A stretch of DNA of 64,000 nucleotides, taken from positions 254,330 to 318,329 of the forward strand of contig CBDCTQ010000009.1 of NCBI GenBank assembly GCA_965222105.1. Direction: 5' to 3'. Both the position numbers and the translations under genes were made by a program. Positions 45,795 through 54,610 of the stretch are shown here, piece after piece (within the stretch, counting starts at the first letter, position 1; each line of letters opens with the position of its first letter). The DNA is from CALGLS01 sp965222105 (lineage in GTDB: Bacteria > Bacteroidota > Bacteroidia > Chitinophagales > Saprospiraceae). Under the pieces are notes generated by a model. It was not told the DNA's origin. It worked only from the letters and a program-made list of their open reading frames with translations, and did no database searches.

Positions 45795-46246
45795 GTTTGT
45801 TGATCAACAGTCCATTCAAAAAACCGTTTTTCAAAAGCGAACCGCTTCAGGTAAAAATTATAGAAAAACACGATACCCGTTGCGCAAAGTTTGGTGATGA
45901 ACTGATAGCTGGAAAAAAAGGCGTATTTGTTTAAAAACCATATGATAAAGGTACTCAAGCTGATGCCCCCGATGGATACCAACAGTGACAAGGAAAAAGC
46001 CATCACCACCGAACGCCTAAGGCGGAATACAAACCGCTTTTGCAGCAAAAAATTGATGACCATACCCGTAAAAGCTGAAATGATGTTGGACACCACTGGC
46101 GTGAGGAAATACGTCACCAACACCAAATACAACACATAATCGGCCAGGGTAGCAACCAACGACGACATGGCAAACCGAACCTTGAGCAGGAACAGCCGGA
46201 TGATCCCTTTCTTGAGTGATGGCTCGCTTTCGTTGTCTGATGTCAT
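45791..46246 (-). CDS. GtrA family membrane protein
   Basis: A 151-residue protein with four helices: LVATLADYVLYLVLVTYFLT, VSNIISAFTGMVINFLLQKR, VMAFSLSLLVSIGGISLSTF and LCATGIVFFYNFYLKRF. The N-FLLQKRFVF motif is characteristic. GtrA proteins are thought to flip polyprenyl-phosphate sugars. It overlaps the following glycosyltransferase gene by ATGA. Confidence 0.9.
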   Translation of the reverse strand: MTSDNESEPSLKKGIIRLFLLKVRFAMSSLVATLADYVLYLVLVTYFLTPVVSNIISAFTGMVINFLLQKRFVFRLRRSVVMAFSLSLLVSIGGISLSTFIIWFLNKYAFFSSYQFITKLCATGIVFFYNFYLKRFAFEKRFFEWTVDQQT

Positions 46247-46354
46247 GGGAGTTGGTCAATCGTTTAGCATATTAGCTGTACTCATTTTAAAGATAAAGAT
46301 TTTTGCCCGAATTCACAAAATGTGGGGGCTTCCTCCTGAAAATAAAGGGGTCAA

Positions 46355-47263
46355 CTATTTTTCGAGCAGCTCATCAAGCGCCTCACCCAACTCCGGGTAA
46401 TGAAATTCAAACCCTTCTGCCAGCAATCGCTTCGGCACTGCCCGGGCACTGCTGGTGAGCATGGTGGCCCGTTCGCGTAATACCATCCGCAATACTAATG
46501 TTGGAACGGGGAGGAGAACGACGGGCCTGGCCAGAGTTTTCCGTATCGCTTTCGCCATTGCTTTGCTGGTGGCTGGGTGGGGAGCGGTGCCGTTGTAGAT
46601 GCCCGTCATTTGGACATCGTTTATCCCTTTGATGAAGATGCGGCAAAGATCGTCGATATGTATCCAGGAGATGTAGGCCCCTCCTTTCCCAACGTAGTTG
46701 CCCACACCAAAGCGGAAAGGTAGTACCATTTTTTCCAGGGCGCCTCCGCTGGCAGAAAGCACAATACCAATGCGAACGATGAGCAGCCGCTCAGCTACCG
46801 GGCTGGCTTTGAGGGCCGCGTTTTCCCAGGCGATGCAGCATTCGGAGAGGAATCCGTCGTTGCCGGGCAGGGCCGATTCTGTCAATGGTTCGCTCCCCCG
46901 GTGGCCGTAGTAGCCCACAGCAGAGGCGGAAAGAAAGGCTTTGACGGTTTTGTTCTGGGTTTTGAGCGTGCGGATGAGTAGTTCATTGCTCTTGACGCGG
47001 CTGTCGACGAGCAGTTTTTTCTGACGGGTGGTCCAGGGTTTGTCGGCGATGCCAGCCCCGGCGAGGTTGAGGAGGTAATCAACCCCGTCGAGGGCGCGCT
47101 CGTCCATCTGTCCGGCAATGGGATTCCATCGGAATATTGGGTAAGGTACATCGGCATTGTTCCGTCGGCTCAGCAAGGTTATTTCGTATCCCTGGGCGGA
47201 GAGCAGGTGGCACAGCCGTTGGCCGATCAGGCCGGTGCCGCCTGCCAGTAGTATCTTTGGCAT
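46355..47263 (-). CDS. TIGR01777 family oxidoreductase (epimerase-like)
   Basis: A 302-residue short-chain dehydrogenase of the extended type. The nucleotide-binding GGTGLIGQRLC is at 8-18; LLNLAGAGIADKPWTTRQKK, then SASAVGYYGHRGSEPLTES with the YxxxG variation, and a C-terminal DUF1731-type domain (VLLPVPTLVLRMVLRERATM LT) follow. The family is widespread (SulA/YfcH, SDR39U1). The physiological substrate is unknown. It is monocistronic. Confidence 0.92.
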   Translation of the reverse strand: MPKILLAGGTGLIGQRLCHLLSAQGYEITLLSRRNNADVPYPIFRWNPIAGQMDERALDGVDYLLNLAGAGIADKPWTTRQKKLLVDSRVKSNELLIRTLKTQNKTVKAFLSASAVGYYGHRGSEPLTESALPGNDGFLSECCIAWENAALKASPVAERLLIVRIGIVLSASGGALEKMVLPFRFGVGNYVGKGGAYISWIHIDDLCRIFIKGINDVQMTGIYNGTAPHPATSKAMAKAIRKTLARPVVLLPVPTLVLRMVLRERATMLTSSARAVPKRLLAEGFEFHYPELGEALDELLEK

Positions 47264-47360
47264 AAGTGGTTATGTTGGCTATCGTTGTTCAACAATTTGG
47301 ACAGGAAGTTGGTTTACACCGATGTCGGTACCTGTACTCCTTCGCCTGTCGGCAAATCAC

Positions 47361-49337
47361 CTAATGCACCACCAGTAATTTTTGCCAATAGGCTGCTCCC
47401 TCTGCTATCATTTTGACCATATACATGCCATTTGGCCAATGGCGGGTGTCTACCGAACTGGGAATTTCCCCATTTTCATAAATGACCCTGCCATTTGGTT
47501 GAAAAACCTGCAACCTTGCCGGACCCGATACAGAAACGGACCATTCGAAGTAAAACCGGTCATCTGCCGGATTGGGAATTACCCGGAAGGGCAATTGCTG
47601 ATTGGGCTGCGACGTACCCACGATATTTTCAATAACAATTGGATCACTCAACTCATACAGACAGCCGTTGGCATCGGTAACTACCAATGTATACACCCCT
47701 GTAAACAGACCGCTCAGGTTCTGTTGGTTGGAAAAGAATACACCGTCGAGCGACCATTCAAAAGTATGGGGTGGCGTTCCACCCGTAAACCCGATGATGA
47801 TGAGTCCATTGCCGGAATTGCCGATGTCGTGCTGCTGATCGATCACATTCAAAGAAAAGGCGGGAGGTGCCATTAATTCATAACAATCCTCGTACGTACA
47901 GTTGCTGCCGTCAGTAAGCGTTACGCAATAGGTGCCTGGCGGCAAACCAGTGAGCAGGTTGGTGGTGTCGGAATTCGACCAAAGATACTGCAAGGGAGGT
48001 GTACCCGTGGCTGGTTGGAGGTAGATTTCGCCCGTACTGGCATCAGGGCAAAGCGGGTTGGTGATTTCTGTCGTGTACGTGATGTTACAACCAAAAATTT
48101 CATAGGTTTCTACGAGGCTGCAACCATTGCTATCGGAAATGGTGGCCGTGTACTGGCCTGGCGGCAGATTGTCTATGATGGGGCCTACACTGCCGTTGTC
48201 CCAGTTGAATTGGTAAGGTTCGGTACCGCCTGTTGCATCGACTTCAATACTTCCGTTGTTGGCACCCACGGGGTTTTCATTGTTTATCTCTACAACCTCG
48301 GGAATAAGTTCCAGAGGTTCTGAAATTATACCGGATACAACAAGGGTACAGCCGCTTCCCTCCGTGACGGTTGCTATATAAACACCAGGAGAAAGGTTTT
48401 CGACCAGCGCTGTTGTGTCGCCCGTCGACCACAGATAGTTGTAAGGCAGCTCGCCTCCTATCACCGTCAATTCGATGCTACCGTCGGTATATCCTGCACA
48501 GGTGACGGGTTCGGGCATTGCGATAGCGTCTACTACAGGAGGTACAACAATTACAAAATCAACAAGATCAATAGGGCAAGGGCTGTTGAGGCCGGCGTGG
48601 ACGATGATCTCCGGGGTGGCATCTTCAATATCTACCAAACAAATGTTGTTAGCTACCGGACCGGTTTGACCATCGGGCCAGGTAATTTCATAATAGTAAG
48701 CCGACCCGGGCTGGCCTGGTGGGCCGTTGCAAGCGCCCTGGGTAAAGGAGGTGATTCCGAACCATAGAGCTGCTTCGCAACTATTGCCGTAGGTATTGCC
48801 ATCGCAACCACATACCGGATCGAAGACTGCCGGACATAAGGCATTGCCTATCAGGCTGGGATCGATGCAGGTGGCGTTGGAGTTGACGGTCACCGTACCG
48901 GTATATTTGGATTCCGAACAATTGCTTTCCGGCTCCAGCAAAATGGTCGCTGAAAAAACGGGGGGCTCGTACATGGTGAAGGACACCGACTCCGTGCAGG
49001 CCTGCGCATCCGTCACCTCAACCGCGTGGGTACCTGGAATGAACTGGGTAACGGTCACGAAATAAACGCCATTGCTGACCATCTCGTCGGCGATGGTGGC
49101 ATCGGGCCAGGAGTAGGCCAGGCTGTAGGGCATGGTGCCGCCTATTACGGCCAGCTCTACGCTGTAGCTGTTGCAGCTTTCGTCGATGTTGCTGATCTCC
49201 ACGTTGAAGGAGAGGTCCTCTGGTTCGGTACGGTTGTCGTTTGCCGAAAGGCCGATGAAAGGCATACTCAAAAAGAGAAGGAGGACTGGTAAGGTTGTAC
49301 GACAAAAGCGGCAGTTTTGGTAAGTGTAAGTTTCCAT
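47361..49337 (-). CDS. Secreted SprB-repeat protein with Kazal-like domain and type IX sorting tail
   Basis: A 658-residue surface protein. After the signal peptide (TLPVLLLFLSMPFIGLSAND) comes an SprB-type repeat (SYSVELAVIGGTMPYSLAYS). Residues about 168-203 form a Kazal-type domain (CPAVFDPVCGCDGNTYGNSC, then GACN) as in serine protease inhibitors. Four or more SprB repeats follow (TVIGGELPYNYLWSTGDTTA, EVDATGGTEPYQFNWDNGSV and so on). The last 75 residues are a type IX type A sorting domain (PFRVIPNPADDRFYFEWSVS ... WPNGMYMVKM), with the final strand ending AYWQKLLVVH. It should be exported by the PorW-containing system and cleaved or anchored at the cell surface. Confidence 0.88.
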   Translation of the reverse strand: METYTYQNCRFCRTTLPVLLLFLSMPFIGLSANDNRTEPEDLSFNVEISNIDESCNSYSVELAVIGGTMPYSLAYSWPDATIADEMVSNGVYFVTVTQFIPGTHAVEVTDAQACTESVSFTMYEPPVFSATILLEPESNCSESKYTGTVTVNSNATCIDPSLIGNALCPAVFDPVCGCDGNTYGNSCEAALWFGITSFTQGACNGPPGQPGSAYYYEITWPDGQTGPVANNICLVDIEDATPEIIVHAGLNSPCPIDLVDFVIVVPPVVDAIAMPEPVTCAGYTDGSIELTVIGGELPYNYLWSTGDTTALVENLSPGVYIATVTEGSGCTLVVSGIISEPLELIPEVVEINNENPVGANNGSIEVDATGGTEPYQFNWDNGSVGPIIDNLPPGQYTATISDSNGCSLVETYEIFGCNITYTTEITNPLCPDASTGEIYLQPATGTPPLQYLWSNSDTTNLLTGLPPGTYCVTLTDGSNCTYEDCYELMAPPAFSLNVIDQQHDIGNSGNGLIIIGFTGGTPPHTFEWSLDGVFFSNQQNLSGLFTGVYTLVVTDANGCLYELSDPIVIENIVGTSQPNQQLPFRVIPNPADDRFYFEWSVSVSGPARLQVFQPNGRVIYENGEIPSSVDTRHWPNGMYMVKMIAEGAAYWQKLLVVH

Positions 49338-49597
49338 AATAAGTCATTTAAGCAAAGCTCATAAATTAAATAAATTCGTAAAGCGAACTTAAATATAGTC
49401 ATTTTTCCTGATGTTTTTTAGCTTTCGCAAAATGTTGATTTTCATAAACTTAGAAATAATGATAAAAAAAATTTGAAAAAAGTTGGGTTTCATTTATGGA
49501 ATTTGGGGTGTTTCTGCAGCTTATTAGTGAAGGTCGGTTGGAAAATCGGCGAAATAAATTTCTAAACATTTTTTCAAATCACTTAAAAACAAACATC

Positions 49598-50029
49598 ATG
49601 AAAAAGCAATCCTTGTACACAGAAACAATAGATGCCGGTAACCGCGCATTCTATTTCGACATTCGGGAAGCTGAAAACGGCTCCAACTACTTGGTCATCA
49701 GCGAGGTGAGCAAAAAAGAAGACGGACAAACCGAACGTCGGCAACTCCTCATCTTCGAAAATGAGATCGATCGCTTTGCCGCCAAAATCGGGCGCAGCTT
49801 GTTGAACTTCGTCCGCAAAACCACTTCCAAAGAAGCCAGGATCGCCAAAGCTAAAGAAAAATACCCCAACGCCTACGAACCCTGGACCAAAAAAGAAGAC
49901 GACCAACTGGCTACCCTCTACCAACAAGGCAACAACACTTTCCAAATATCGGAAAACCTCCAGCGACAGCCCGGTGCCATCAAGATCCGCATTGAAAAAT
50001 TGAAACTAGGCGTACAGCAAGCCGCTTAA
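49598..50029 (+). CDS. PUR-alpha-like DUF3276 protein with a C-terminal SANT-like helical domain
   Basis: A 143-residue protein. The N-terminal part (1-75) matches the DUF3276/PUR single-strand nucleic acid-binding fold: SLYTETIDAGNRAFYFDIRE, NYLVISEVSKK and RQLLIFENEIDRFAAKIGRS. Residues 95-140 add YEPWTKKEDDQLATLYQQGN, then ISENLQRQPGAIKIRIEKL, a tri-helical HTH resembling SANT/Myb or the DUF-type sigma-like helix. The combination suggests a nucleic acid-binding regulator. ATG 49598 is preferred over 49496. It is followed by radC after 84 bp. Confidence 0.8.
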   Translation: MKKQSLYTETIDAGNRAFYFDIREAENGSNYLVISEVSKKEDGQTERRQLLIFENEIDRFAAKIGRSLLNFVRKTTSKEARIAKAKEKYPNAYEPWTKKEDDQLATLYQQGNNTFQISENLQRQPGAIKIRIEKLKLGVQQAA

Positions 50030-50113
50030 CAACATGTTTTCATTTGGTTGCGCAACTGCCGGGGTCTCCCATTCCGGTGGTTGCGTTTTTTTAACGAAAG
50101 AGCAATAACAATA

Positions 50114-50824
50114 ATGTCAACAATCGTGTACCCACCCTGCCCGGCCAGCATCAAATCGTGGGCCGAAGAAGACCGCCCGCGCGAAAAACTATTGTTGAAA
50201 GGAAAGTCGGCACTGACGGATGCTGAGCTCATCGCGATATTGATCCGACTGGGGTCGAGAGAGGAGTCGGCATTGGGGCTGGCGCAACGCATCCTCCGCC
50301 ATTTCGACAACGACCTCCACCTGCTGGGGCGCTGCGATATTGCAGAACTCACCACTTTCAAAGGCATGGGAGAAGCAAAAGCCCTCGCCATTGCGGCAGC
50401 CATAGAACTGGGCCGGCGCCGGCAACTGGCCGACATCAAAAACCGGCCTAAGGTCACTTCCAGCAACGAAGCCTATCAATTGGTCGCTCCCCTCCTCATC
50501 GACCTTCCGCATGAAGAGTTTTGGATACTATTGCTCGACCGGTCCAACAGAGTTATTGCCCGCGAAAGGGTAAGTTCCGGTGGCGTAGCCGGCACTTTCG
50601 TCGATGCCAAAATCATATTCAAAAAAGCACTTCAGTTATTGGCCAGCTCCATCATTCTATGCCACAATCACCCGTCGGGCAACCTCCGCCCCAGCCAGGC
50701 CGACCTCGACCTCACCAAGAAAATAAAAAAAGGAGGCCAGAACATCGACATTCGGGTGCTCGACCACCTGATCGTGACCGAACGGGGGTACTATAGCCTT
50801 GCTGATGAGGGGGAGATGGGATAG
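50114..50824 (+). CDS. radC: RadC family JAB-domain protein
   Basis: A 236-residue protein: an N-terminal UPF0758 helix-hairpin-helix part (SWAEEDRPREKLLLKGKSAL, LTTFKGMGEAKALAIAAAIE) and a JAB/MPN metalloprotease-like domain with the zinc site CHNHPSGNLRPSQADLDLTK and the conserved DHLIVTERGYYSLADEG. The name comes from a now withdrawn repair phenotype; the true activity is unknown. Start at 50114, since a TTG at 50048 adds 22 atypical residues. Confidence 0.93.
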   Translation: MSTIVYPPCPASIKSWAEEDRPREKLLLKGKSALTDAELIAILIRLGSREESALGLAQRILRHFDNDLHLLGRCDIAELTTFKGMGEAKALAIAAAIELGRRRQLADIKNRPKVTSSNEAYQLVAPLLIDLPHEEFWILLLDRSNRVIARERVSSGGVAGTFVDAKIIFKKALQLLASSIILCHNHPSGNLRPSQADLDLTKKIKKGGQNIDIRVLDHLIVTERGYYSLADEGEMG

Positions 50825-50890
50825 GACTACACGTGCTGGTTTCGACTTCGCTCAACCAGCGGGGGCAACTACAACGGGTAAGACAACAGA

Positions 50891-53689
50891 TCAATCCTCC
50901 TCCTTATCCTTCTTCTTTTTGATATTCTTTACGGCGTCTTCTACATCTTTGGTGGCCTTTTTGAGGTCTTCCAGTTGTTGGTCCCGCTCTGATTTTTCTT
51001 TCGGGGATTCCTCGTCGTCTTTTTTGGCTGGTTTATTTTTTGTTTCCGCTTGAGAGGGTTGGCCGTTAGGACTTTTGTCTTTTTGCGGTTCTTTGCTGAA
51101 CACCAATCCCTTGCGGTCGGCTTTGACGTAAATGGTGTCGCCGGTACCAAATTCGCCCGACAGTACCAGTTTCGACAATTCATTTACGAGTTCTTTCTGG
51201 ATCACTCTTTTGAGGGGGCGGGCTCCAAATTGGGGGTCGTATCCCATTTCGGCGATCAGGTCTTTGGCCGATTCCTCGAGCTTGAGTACGATGCCTTGCT
51301 TGGCGAGTTGCTTGTGCGTTTTGCGTATGAGGATGTCGAATATCTGTTTGATCTCCGATTTGGTAAGGGGGAGAAACATGATCTGCTCGTCGATCCGGTT
51401 GAGAAATTCGGGACGGAGGTTTTCTTTCAGTGCTTCGAATACTTCCATCTTGGTGGTTTCGATGATCTCGGCGCGGTGTTTTTCGCCGAGGGCGTCGAGG
51501 TCTTCAAAATTTTCGAGGATGGTTTGTGCCCCCATGTTGGAGGTCATGATGATGATCGTGTTTTTGAAGTTGGCGATGCGACCCTTGTTGTCGGTGAGGT
51601 GGCCATCGTCGAGTACTTGCAGCAGGATGTTGAAGGTGTCGGGGTGTGCTTTTTCGATCTCGTCCAGGAGGATGATGGAATAAGGCTTTCGGCGGACGGC
51701 TTCTGTGAGCTGACCACCTTCGTCGTAGCCCACGTATCCGGGAGGCGCTCCCACGAGCCGCGATACTGAGTGGGCCTCCATGTATTCGCTCATATCGATG
51801 CGGGTGATGGCGCGCTCGTCGTCGAACAATACTTCTGCCAGTGCTTTGGCCAGTTCGGTTTTTCCCACGCCGGTGGGTCCTACAAAAATGAAGGAGCCAA
51901 TGGGTCGTTTGCTGTCCTGCAGGCCGGCGCGGCTGCGGCGCACGGCATCGGAGACGGCGCGCACGGCTTCGTCTTGTCCGATGAGGCGTTGGTGTATCTG
52001 GTCTTCCAGCCGAAGGAGTTTTTCCTTTTCGCTTTTCATCATTTTGGAGACGGGAATGCCGGTCCACCGGGCGACGATTTCGGCGATGTCATTGCCATTT
52101 ACCTGGTCGTTGGTGAAGCGGTTTTCTTCGGGTAGTTTATCCAGTTTTTCCTCTGCCACTTTGAGCATGGCCTCTTTTTCTTTGATGTCGCCGTAGCGGA
52201 TCTTGGCTACTTTTTCAAAATCGCTTTCTCGTTCGGCTTTGTCGGCCTGGTATTCGAGGTCTTCGATGTCCTTTTTAATTTTCTGGATGGTGTCGACGAT
52301 CTCTTTTTCGTTTTTCCAGGCGGCGCGGAGGGTGTCGCGTTTTTCTTTGGCGTTGGCGATCTGTTCGGTGATGGCTTTTAGTTTTTTCTTATCGCCCTCG
52401 CGTTTGATGGCTTCGCGTTCGATTTCGAGTTGCCGCACTTTGCGGTCGTGCTCGTCTATTTCGTCGGGCACGGAGTCGAGTTCGAGGCGGAGGCGGGCGG
52501 CCGCTTCATCGATGAGGTCGATGGCTTTGTCGGGCAGATGCCGGTCGGCGATGTAGCGGTGGGAGAGCTCGGCGGCGGCGATCAGCGCTTCGTCGAGGAT
52601 TTCGATCTTGTGATAAACCTCGTAGCGTTCCTGCAGGCCGCGCAGGATGGAGATGGAGTCTTCCACGCTGGGTTCGTCGATCACAACGGTTTGGAATCGG
52701 CGCACCAGGGCTTTGTCTTTTTCAAAATATTTTTGGTATTCGTCGAGGGTAGTGGCGCCTATGGTACGCAGTTCGCCCCTTGCCAGGGCGGGTTTGAGTA
52801 TGTTGGCGGCGTCCATGGAGCCGCTGCCACCGCCGGCACCTACGAGGGTGTGTATCTCGTCGATGAAGAGGATGATCTGCCCATCGGAGGCGGTTACTTC
52901 TTTGATGACGGCCTTGAGTCTTTCTTCAAATTCGCCTTTGAATTTGGCGCCAGCTATGAGACCTGCAATGTCGAGGGTGTACAGTTTTTTGGATTGGAGG
53001 TTTTCGGGCACATCTTGTTTGACGATGCGCCAGGCGATGCCCTCTACGATGGCCGTTTTGCCTACGCCGGGTTCGCCGATGAGCAGGGGGTTGTTTTTCT
53101 TTTTGCGTGACAGGATGTGGAGTACCCGTCGTATTTCTTCGTCGCGCCCGATGATGGGGTCGAGTTTTCCGCTTTCCGCCCGTTCATTGAGGTTGATGGC
53201 GTATTTGGCCAGGGCGTTGTATTGTTCTTCGGAGTTTTGGTCGGTCACCTTGCTGCCTTTGCGCAGTTCTTTGATGGCGGCTTTGAGTTCTTTTTCGGTG
53301 GCGCCGAGTTCTTTGAGCATCATGGCGCCGCGGTCTTTGCCCTGGATGATGCCGAGGAGCATGATCTCAACGGAGATGAAGTCGTCGCCAAATTCTTTGA
53401 GCATTTTTTTGGCTCGGCTCAGGGCTTTGTTGGCGTCGTTGGTGAGGTATTGTTTGTCGCTGCCCTGTACTTTGGGGTAAGTTTTGATGGCATCGTCGAG
53501 CAGTTTTTGCAGGCGGGCGATGCTCACATCCATTTTTTTGAGGAGGAACTGGGGGACGTGCTCGTCGGTCATCATGATGCCGCGAATGAGGTGGGGGGTA
53601 TCGACGGTTTGCTGGTCGTAGCTGCCTGCCAGTTGTTGTGCTTTGCGGATCGACTCTTGTGCTTTTATGGTGAAATTGTCGTACGTCAT
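50891..53689 (-). CDS. clpB: ATP-dependent disaggregase ClpB
   Basis: A 932-residue hexameric AAA+ chaperone that rescues aggregated proteins with DnaK. Present are the N-terminal repeat domain (1-150), first AAA domain with Walker A GEPGVGKTAIVEG and Walker B IILFIDEIHTLVGAGGGSGS, the middle coiled coil (410-530), and second AAA domain with GPTGVGKTELAKALAEVLF, MSEYMEAHSVSRLVGAPPGY and ILLDEIEKAHPD. After the usual end (near 860; KADRKGLVFSKE) a charged tail of about 70 residues follows (PSQAETKNKPAKKDDEESPK, LKKATKDVEDAVKNIKKKKD). The ATG at 53689 (MTYDNFTIKA) matches the family start. The gene starts 33 bp from a mobile-type element. Confidence 0.94.
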   Translation of the reverse strand: MTYDNFTIKAQESIRKAQQLAGSYDQQTVDTPHLIRGIMMTDEHVPQFLLKKMDVSIARLQKLLDDAIKTYPKVQGSDKQYLTNDANKALSRAKKMLKEFGDDFISVEIMLLGIIQGKDRGAMMLKELGATEKELKAAIKELRKGSKVTDQNSEEQYNALAKYAINLNERAESGKLDPIIGRDEEIRRVLHILSRKKKNNPLLIGEPGVGKTAIVEGIAWRIVKQDVPENLQSKKLYTLDIAGLIAGAKFKGEFEERLKAVIKEVTASDGQIILFIDEIHTLVGAGGGSGSMDAANILKPALARGELRTIGATTLDEYQKYFEKDKALVRRFQTVVIDEPSVEDSISILRGLQERYEVYHKIEILDEALIAAAELSHRYIADRHLPDKAIDLIDEAAARLRLELDSVPDEIDEHDRKVRQLEIEREAIKREGDKKKLKAITEQIANAKEKRDTLRAAWKNEKEIVDTIQKIKKDIEDLEYQADKAERESDFEKVAKIRYGDIKEKEAMLKVAEEKLDKLPEENRFTNDQVNGNDIAEIVARWTGIPVSKMMKSEKEKLLRLEDQIHQRLIGQDEAVRAVSDAVRRSRAGLQDSKRPIGSFIFVGPTGVGKTELAKALAEVLFDDERAITRIDMSEYMEAHSVSRLVGAPPGYVGYDEGGQLTEAVRRKPYSIILLDEIEKAHPDTFNILLQVLDDGHLTDNKGRIANFKNTIIIMTSNMGAQTILENFEDLDALGEKHRAEIIETTKMEVFEALKENLRPEFLNRIDEQIMFLPLTKSEIKQIFDILIRKTHKQLAKQGIVLKLEESAKDLIAEMGYDPQFGARPLKRVIQKELVNELSKLVLSGEFGTGDTIYVKADRKGLVFSKEPQKDKSPNGQPSQAETKNKPAKKDDEESPKEKSERDQQLEDLKKATKDVEDAVKNIKKKKDKEED

Positions 53690-53722
53690 GTTGTGGTGTT
53701 TGGTCAATTAAATACCTGGCTA

Positions 53723-54099
53723 TAATAGACATTATGAACAAAAATTTTGTATGCAGCCTGAATGCCCCCTGCCTGCCGGCCAATGTCGTTAAGTTAGGTT
53801 TATTTTTATATATAACTAACTGAAAAAATTATGTTCGCGAGATATCTCTGAGATTGTGCGTTTAATTATTGTGGCCTCTGGCTACATTTTTCAACGAGTT
53901 ATACATATAAAAAATGCAATCTTAATGACATTGGCCTGCCGGCAGGCAGGTTTTTTGCCTACTCTGCGTCACATCCCTGTCTGGCCGCCAGGCGAGGCTC
54001 GCCTTCGTAGCTAAGGCTACGAGGCTCCGGGTGTTCCTTGGTTAAGCAAAAAATTGCTCTTCAGTTGCTGTACAAAAAATCCATTCATAATGTCTAATA
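53723..54099 (-). mobile_element. Structured terminal-inverted-repeat element, copy 2, carrying an insertion
   Basis: The ends TAATAGACATTATGAA (53723-53738) and TTCATAATGTCTAATA (54084-54099) are inverted repeats. The element is the reverse complement of copy 1 (9534-9727), with 80-90 percent match outside a 160-bp insertion. Its main hairpin is TCGTAGC-CTTA-GCTACGA on the minus strand where copy 1 has TGATAGC-CTAA-GCTATCA. It lies just upstream of clpB, on the promoter side. Confidence 0.7.
53778..53936. mobile_element. Nested smaller element inside copy 2
   Basis: About 159 bp with ends GGCCAATGTCGTTAAG (53778-53793) and CTTAATGACATTGGCC (53921-53936), inverted with one mismatch. It is absent from copy 1, so it inserted into copy 2. 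AT-rich and without a reading frame. Confidence 0.6.
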
Positions 54100-54254
54100 G
54101 CTTTCGCAAAATAGGCATCAAAATGTTGACCAATACTATAATCCGGCTTTTTTTTGTTAAAATGGCAGAAGGAAGGGAGTTGGGGCAGTCTAATTGGCAA
54201 GGGGGTGGGGCTTTTCTGACAGGATGGCTTTTGCGATTGATGTAATGGCGGTAA

Positions 54255-54349
54255 GGTAACAGTTTTTCAACTAAACCAGGGTCTGCTTTCTTATTTTTAG
54301 CCGCTATGGCTTTTATCCATTCGGGGTCCAGAGATTGTTTGCTTATCAT
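54255..54349 (-). pseudogene. N-terminal remnant, possibly of an AbiEii-type nucleotidyltransferase toxin
   Basis: Starting at the ATG at 54349, about 30 codons read MISKQSLDPEWIKAIAAKNK and ADPGLVEK, then similarity stops. The start resembles the AbiEii/AbiGii toxin family of Bacteroidota (...KKADPILVEKV...), from memory. The catalytic domain is missing; the mobile elements lie just downstream. A palindrome occupies its promoter region. Confidence 0.4.
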
Positions 54350-54356
54350 TTCTAAT

Positions 54357-54387
54357 TTTTGGCACAAATTGCTGTTTAGTGCCAAAA
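54357..54387. promoter_or_regulatory. Inverted-repeat operator-like site
   Basis: TTTTGGCAC at 54357-54365 and GTGCCAAAA at 54379-54387 are a perfect inverted pair with a 13-bp spacer, immediately upstream of the remnant gene. Such sites are bound by AbiEi-type antitoxins in known AbiE systems; here that is inference. Confidence 0.4.
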
Positions 54388-54610
54388 TATAGTTATTTTT
54401 TTGAACCAACATCTGCTGTTCGAAACAGCCAAAAGCAGGGTAATTGGACTTGATTGTTGCCGAAAATAAGGCTCTTCCAGATCATGGTCGGCAGTTCAAA
54501 CGCGCGGTAAGTGGGTTCAAAACCATAGATACCGCGCAATTGACCCCCTCAACTGCGCGGTAAGTGGGGTTTTTTCATATATTTGTGGTAAAAAATCCAT
54601 TATCCAGGAT

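Noticed and set aside
50891..53725. Large + strand frames opposite clpB
   Set aside because: Shadow frames; clpB motifs are complete on the minus strand.
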